A DNA stretch of 27,625 nucleotides from a virus, in the IMG/VR virus record IMGVR_UViG_3300012944_000051, positions 1-27,625 of that record; one strand, written 5' to 3'. A program made the translations under genes and the position numbers. This document shows, in pieces, positions 26,051 through 27,625 of the stretch. The number at the start of each line of letters is the position of its first letter. Within the stretch, counting starts at the first letter, position 1. The notes under the pieces are model-generated. The model saw only the letters and a program-made list of their open reading frames with translations. It was not told the DNA's origin and did no database searches.

Positions 26051-26759
26051 TATTCACGAAGTTCCGGCACGCCGTCCGCGCGTGGCAATATGCATTCCGT
26101 CCTATTCCGACTGGAAGGCGGAGACAGGCTTCGACGCCATTAAACTGGCGATCTATTCTGCTCCTTATGTGGACCTCGTTCCCGTCTTTATCCGCGGTCA
26201 GGACACTTCGGCAGCACGCAATCATATTGTCGGGCAACTCCGAGAATTTAAGGATGAACAGGCAATCGATGCGATTCTTTGGATCGATGCCGACATGTCC
26301 TTTCCGCCCGATGCGCTGATTCGCCTGTTACAGCATCGCGTTCCGATCGTCGGTGCGGATTATCGCTTGCGCATGCCGCCATTCCCGCGCATCGGCCATT
26401 GGATTGATCCGCAAAATCCGTTCGGCGCCTATCTGCCGGTCCCGGATGACGCTCCTTCTGCCGGTCTTGATGACAGATATGCTGTCCTGGGATTTGGCCT
26501 CATCCTTACCCGTATGCGCGTTTTCGATGCATGGCCGCGTCCATGGTTCATCCGGCTATGGAATCCCAATGCCACCCGTGTCGATAATCCAGATGGCTTC
26601 ACCACCGAAGATTCGGTCTTCTGTACGATGGCGCGAGCCAATGGCTTCAAGATTCATTGCGACCTCGATTTGACCAAAGAAGTCTCGCATCTGGGACAAA
26701 TGAGCATTCCGTGGAATCTTGGTCAATCCAAACCTCACGCCCAAACGAGCGCAGCATGA
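26040..26759 (+). CDS. GT-A-type glycosyltransferase
   Basis: ATG 26040 gives 239 aa; the frame upstream only offers a TTG. RVAICIPSYSDW (14-25) is the typical N-terminal strand of family-2-like enzymes, RGQDTSAARNHIVGQL (52-67) fits nucleotide-sugar binding, and WIDADMSFPP (81-90) has the DxD metal motif (D83, D85). DNPDGFTTEDSVFC (about 190-203) could hold the catalytic acid. Such genes in phage late regions may glycosylate virion proteins, DNA or host surface sugars; the target cannot be told here. Confidence 0.8.
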   Translation: METDIHEVPARRPRVAICIPSYSDWKAETGFDAIKLAIYSAPYVDLVPVFIRGQDTSAARNHIVGQLREFKDEQAIDAILWIDADMSFPPDALIRLLQHRVPIVGADYRLRMPPFPRIGHWIDPQNPFGAYLPVPDDAPSAGLDDRYAVLGFGLILTRMRVFDAWPRPWFIRLWNPNATRVDNPDGFTTEDSVFCTMARANGFKIHCDLDLTKEVSHLGQMSIPWNLGQSKPHAQTSAA

Positions 26760-27058
26760 GCGAACAATACCATTCATCCTCGCAGGAACATGACGGTGCG
26801 ATTTTACGGCCACTGTTCCATAAAGCCGATTACGCCGTCATCAGACTGCTCGAACAGGTCCTGGAAGATGCCCGCCGTGGCGGAACAACTTCCGTTGCGC
26901 TCATTACCGTCAACTGCAATGGCTTCATACAGACGCCATGCCAAGGCGGCCAAATTCGCGAAATAGCCAAAGGTATCGAGAAACTTCGCGGTGATATCGA
27001 GCATAGTTACGCCCAAGCCGTCCAAATGGTCGGGAAATATGCCTCCCAGCCAGGATGA
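26756..27058 (+). CDS. Hypothetical protein (100 aa)
   Basis: Start ATG 26756 by ATGA overlap with the glycosyltransferase. The product begins MSEQYHSSSQEHDGAILRPL, has HKADYAVIRLLEQVLEDARR and a helical end (IEKLRGDIEHSYAQAVQMVG). Coupling to the glycosyltransferase suggests a shared process. Unrecognised. Confidence 0.6.
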   Translation: MSEQYHSSSQEHDGAILRPLFHKADYAVIRLLEQVLEDARRGGTTSVALITVNCNGFIQTPCQGGQIREIAKGIEKLRGDIEHSYAQAVQMVGKYASQPG

Positions 27059-27197
27059 GATAGCTGATAGCCTCGACCGCTTCTTCTTCTCCGGTTTTGG
27101 AGACAGCCGGCATCCGCAACGGCTCTATCTGATGACGAGCGAGCACCTATTGAAATGGCTCGATCGTGAGGGGCTGACAATCAAGCGCAAGGAATAG
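27039..27197 (+). CDS. Small hypothetical protein (52 aa)
   Basis: ATG 27039 lies inside the end of the previous gene after GGGAAAT. The product MPPSQDEIADSLDRFFFSGF continues GDSRHPQRLYLMTSEHLLKW and ends LTIKRKE. Looks like a compact helical protein. A longer frame upstream is a shadow. Unrecognised. Confidence 0.5.
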   Translation: MPPSQDEIADSLDRFFFSGFGDSRHPQRLYLMTSEHLLKWLDREGLTIKRKE

Positions 27198-27200
27198 CCG

Positions 27201-27386
27201 ATGCCTTGGACCGGAAAATCGTTCTCCAAGCATAACAAAGCGCTGTCGCCAGAGCAGTCCAAGAAGGCCGCTGCACAGGCGAATGCTGTTCTTAAATCAT
27301 CCAGTGACGAGGGAATGGCGATTGCTGTTGCGAACAAGCAAGCCAAGAAGAAATCTCGCGGTTCCAAATGGTACGACGGGAAATAG
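27201..27386 (+). CDS. Conserved small basic phage protein (61 aa)
   Basis: The product begins MPWTGKSFSKHNKALSPEQS, then KKAAAQANAVLKSSSDEGMA and IAVANKQAKKKSRGSKW. From general knowledge, the W-x-x-K-S-F-x-x-H-N-x-x-L...A-x-x-A-N-x-x-L...G-x-A-I-A-x-A-N pattern is a widespread small protein of phages and prophages with no firm function. It starts 3 bp after the previous stop. Confidence 0.7.
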   Translation: MPWTGKSFSKHNKALSPEQSKKAAAQANAVLKSSSDEGMAIAVANKQAKKKSRGSKWYDGK

Positions 27387-27389
27387 CTC

Positions 27390-27625
27390 ATGTGCTTCTC
27401 TCTCGTTTGGATCGAGCAAATCCTGATTTGGGCCGTGATCGTAATTGCGGTCGTTGCGATTCTTAAGCTGCTGATCCCCTTCATCCTAAGCCAGCTTGGC
27501 GCCAGCGGCAGCGTCATCATGGCGGCAATCAACATCGTCGTGTGGGCGTTCGTTGCGATCATCGTGATTTACATTTGCTTTGCGCTAATCGGATGCCTCC
27601 TATCGAGCGGCCACCTAGCCTTTCC
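27390..27625 (+). CDS. Membrane protein, partial (runs off right edge)
   Basis: ATG 27390 follows GGGAAA and lies 3 bp after the previous stop. The open frame MCFSLVWIEQILIWAVIVIA continues VVAILKLLIPFILSQLGASG, then NIVVWAFVAIIVIYICFALI, giving two transmembrane helices before the window ends. It could be a holin-like or other small membrane protein; the lysis genes are expected nearby, but the truncated end prevents a decision. Confidence 0.65.
   Translation, partial: MCFSLVWIEQILIWAVIVIAVVAILKLLIPFILSQLGASGSVIMAAINIVVWAFVAIIVIYICFALIGCLLSSGHLAF

Noticed and set aside
1-27625. Integrase, attachment site, tRNA, insertion sequence or diversity-generating retroelement
   Set aside because: No matching protein motifs, cloverleaf-like sequence, or template/variable repeat was found, although BPP-1-like phages can carry retroelements outside such a window.

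Overview
This window is part of a temperate, podovirus-like phage or prophage of an alphaproteobacterium. The packaging and head genes follow the Bordetella BPP-1-type order: small and large terminase, a T7-type portal, a Bbp19-like protein, scaffold, major capsid protein, and a Bbp16-like cement protein. The phage also encodes a GcrA homologue, a regulator family typical of Alphaproteobacteria. No integrase, lysis gene, tail fibre, tRNA or CRISPR array is visible, and both ends cut through genes.

Positions 1-4600 form a leftward early operon of small, mostly unrecognised genes joined by ATGA start/stop overlaps. It includes an HNH-type protein, a YkgJ-like cysteine-cluster protein, tiny membrane proteins and a locally duplicated block at 1288-2450. 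Positions 4600-5480 are a lambda-like switch. A repressor gene is flanked by two operator pairs with identical 35-bp spacing, each pair enclosing a nearly identical promoter (PL and PR). Both the repressor and the Cro-like gene appear to be leaderless.

Positions 5476-12705 are the rightward early/middle region. It holds a GIY-YIG/HTH fusion, one or two opposing small genes, and a tightly coupled run containing an orphan adenine methyltransferase, a zinc-ribbon protein and the GcrA homologue. Next come three genes separated by unusual spacers of degenerate 5-bp repeats (GCNNC): an unrecognised 195-aa protein, a basic winged-helix-like protein and a probable replication protein. A NusG/RfaH-like antiterminator ends the block, followed by two strong terminators.

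Positions 12925-27625 are the late region. A small secreted Gly/Tyr-rich protein precedes the terminase, portal, scaffold, capsid and cement genes, several unrecognised virion candidates and a glycosyltransferase. Two of the structural genes share a repeated structured leader. Phased GANTC sites, the motif recognised by the host CcrM/GcrA system, lie in two late intergenic gaps.

The most unusual elements are the GCNNC pentamer arrays with their gene trio, the duplicated operator/promoter modules, the GcrA plus methyltransferase pair with phased GANTC clusters, and the repeated RNA-like leader. Everything here was read by eye; no database search was possible.
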